From: Gammaproteobacteria bacterium
GTDB lineage: Bacteria > Pseudomonadota > Gammaproteobacteria > Pseudomonadales > Pseudohongiellaceae
Length of the DNA stretch: 64,000 nt
Direction of reading: 5' to 3'
NCBI GenBank assembly: GCA_008081045.1
Contig: VMDC01000003.1
Location: 80,405 to 144,404 of the forward strand
A program made the position numbers and the translations under genes. Positions within the stretch are counted from its first letter, which is position 1. Every line of letters begins with the position of its first letter. The notes under the pieces were generated by a model, which ran no database searches, had not been told where the DNA came from, and saw nothing but the letters and a program-made list of their open reading frames with translations. Of this stretch, positions 62,937 through 64,000 are shown in pieces.

Positions 62937-63634
62937 GACTTGGGATAATCCAGCACTTCTTTTACATAGTTTGCTTGAGCGACACGTTCAATATCAGCAT
63001 GCCCGGACTTCTTCATCAACTCCGCCAGGCCACAGAGCGACACAACAGCGGGAGGCGTGAAATCCAAAACCGATCTGCCGGCCTCAGTCGTTAGGCCTTT
63101 CTCCAGCACACTTTGCAGCGCATCTCCCGTCAACACCCAATCACCGGTATCAATGGCCAGATTCTCCGTAAGGCATGCCTCAGAAATGCTGTCAGCTCCC
63201 ACAACCTGCTCCGAGATGACGCGAAACTCATTTTTTTCCGGAGATAAGTGGTACGTTCCGAGATAATACTCGCTCTCCCGCGCATGCATGAACACACTAA
63301 TTGCCTGTTTCCCGGTCGCCAGACTCGCCTCGTAAGCCACATGTGCCATAGAGGAAACAGCCAAAACCTCAACGCCTGCGGATTCCCCGAGACCCTGGGC
63401 AACTCCCAGCCCAATTCGAACGCCCGTAAACGAACCGGGCCCGGCACTGACCGCGATTAAATCCAGGTCAGCCACAGATAGTTCTGCTTTTTTCAGGAGT
63501 GCATCTACCATTGGCAGAAGCTCCCTTGCTGCCGCGCGCGGGGATTCGCTGCATTCAAAGTCGACGCGCCCGCCGCGAAGCAAGCCTGCTGAGCAGGAAC
63601 AGGAGGAGGCGTCTAAGGCGAGTATAGTGGTCAT
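62933..63634 (-). CDS. tsaB: tRNA threonylcarbamoyladenosine protein TsaB
   Basis: Partner of TsaD in making t6A37 of tRNA. 233 residues, ASKHA fold. TILALDASSCSCSAGLLRGG start, ELLPMVDALLKKA, and the family motif LIAVSAGPGSFTGVRIGLGVAQGLGE (about 60-85). It is separated from the histone-like gene upstream by a strong hairpin terminator, so it probably has its own promoter in the short gap. Confidence 0.95.
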   Translation of the reverse strand: MTTILALDASSCSCSAGLLRGGRVDFECSESPRAAARELLPMVDALLKKAELSVADLDLIAVSAGPGSFTGVRIGLGVAQGLGESAGVEVLAVSSMAHVAYEASLATGKQAISVFMHARESEYYLGTYHLSPEKNEFRVISEQVVGADSISEACLTENLAIDTGDWVLTGDALQSVLEKGLTTEAGRSVLDFTPPAVVSLCGLAELMKKSGHADIERVAQANYVKEVLDYPKS

Positions 63635-63656
63635 CCGAATGATTTAGCTGACATTA

Positions 63657-63690
63657 AAAAATCCCTCTAGATTGCTCTAGAGGGATTTTT
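63657..63690 (-). terminator. Perfect rho-independent terminator after the histone-like gene
   Basis: 15-base-pair perfect stem AAAAATCCCTCTAGA / TCTAGAGGGATTTTT with a four-base TTGC loop (on the plus strand). T runs on both ends make it potentially bidirectional. It ends the transcript of the H1-like gene just before tsaB. Confidence 0.88.
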
Positions 63691-63698
63691 AGGAGCGA

Positions 63699-63747
63699 CA
63701 CTGTCTGATCCCGTTGGTGAGGTCGATATCAACGGAACCAGGCAGTG
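63699..63747 (-). other. Second hairpin in the 3' region of the histone-like gene
   Basis: CACTGTCTG (63699-63707) pairs with CAGGCAGTG (63739-63747) with one mismatch. Inside it, CCGTTG (63711-63716) pairs with CAACGG (63730-63735). It lies between the stop of the H1-like gene and its terminator. It may stabilise the transcript or feed a 3'-end small RNA; this is inference. Confidence 0.45.
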
Positions 63748-63776
63748 TGGTTGGTGCCTAACGGGGGCCAGAACGC

Positions 63777-64000
63777 TTATCGCTTCTTGCGTGCTGGCGC
63801 CTTCTTCTTAGCAACTTTCTTCTTCGCCGTCTTCTTGGCTACTTTTTTAGCGGCTTTTTTGACTACCTTTTTCTTTGCTGCCTTTTTGGCAACCTTCTTC
63901 TTGGCAGCTTTTTTCACCACTTTTTTCTTAGCCGCTTTTTTAGCTACTTTCTTAGTTGCCTTCTTAGCTACTTTTTTTGCGGCCTTTTTCGCGACTTTCT
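63777..64000 (-). CDS. Histone-H1-like Lys/Ala-rich protein (C-terminal part only)
   Basis: Minus-strand frame ending in TAA at 63777-63779 and open to the right edge (about 73 residues visible). It consists almost wholly of lysine pairs and triplets separated by Ala/Val (KKAAKKVAKK-type units) and ends KKKAPARKKR. This matches the C-terminal tail of bacterial histone-H1-like proteins (AlgP and related). The N-terminus is outside the window, so a folded domain may exist there. Likely DNA- or RNA-binding by charge. Confidence 0.75.
   Translation of the reverse strand, partial: KVAKKAAKKVAKKATKKVAKKAAKKKVVKKAAKKKVAKKAAKKKVVKKAAKKVAKKTAKKKVAKKKAPARKKR

Overview
The window is a dense stretch of chromosomal housekeeping genes from a gammaproteobacterium. 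The evidence is gene order. From recX-recA-pncC-mutS-fdxA through nlpD-pcm-truD-ispF-ispD-ftsB-eno-kdsA-pyrG-tilS-accA-dnaE-rnhB-lpxB-lpxA-fabZ-lpxD-skp-bamA-rseP-dxr-cdsA-uppS-frr-pyrH-tsf-rpsB to map-glnD-(ArsC-like)-dapD-dapE, it follows the order known from Pseudomonas and relatives. A second block, wrbA-DUF2069 / hda-DUF2066 / purM-purN-DUF3108, is also typical of that group. The short intergenic gaps suggest a streamlined, possibly marine lineage, but the species cannot be fixed from this sequence alone.

Layout. 1-2315: aspS (cut by the left edge) behind an FmdB-type zinc ribbon gene. 2316-5235: a long non-coding gap, an HU-family gene with a lysine/alanine-rich head, a terminator and proS. 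5416-10978: wrbA, DUF2069, hda, DUF2066, purM, purN, DUF3108. 11005-13626: a FleQ-type sigma-54 activator, a FlgM-like anti-sigma factor and an unknown small protein. 13798-17995: prpB, prpC, an Hsp20 gene with a heat-shock promoter and a ROSE-like RNA thermometer, and a DUF1015 gene. 18309-24011: recX-recA (two LexA boxes on the recA promoter), pncC, mutS, fdxA. 24142-54981: one long minus-strand run covering cell envelope, isoprenoid, CTP, fatty acid, lipid A, replication and translation genes. 55301-61348: map, glnD, an ArsC-like gene, dapD, dapE. 61345-64000: rsmJ, uppP, tsaB and the end of a histone-H1-like gene.

How the genes fit together. Much of the centre serves envelope building: lipid A (lpxD, fabZ, lpxA, lpxB), KDO (kdsA), outer-membrane assembly (bamA, skp, rseP), isoprenoids (dxr, ispD, ispF), undecaprenyl phosphate (uppS, uppP and a DUF368 gene), phospholipid (cdsA) and division (ftsB, nlpD). 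Diaminopimelate synthesis (dapD, dapE) adds peptidoglycan precursor.

No phage, insertion sequence, CRISPR array, tRNA or rRNA gene was seen. I did not find a convincing new multi-gene system. The most notable points are: ribosomal protein S2 carrying a ~145-residue acidic then lysine/alanine-repeat tail, next to two other lysine/alanine-rich proteins in the window; absence of rpoS and surE from their conserved positions; a sigma-32 promoter plus ROSE-like thermometer before the Hsp20 gene; paired LexA boxes on recA; and a FleQ/FlgM-like pair with no other flagellar genes nearby.
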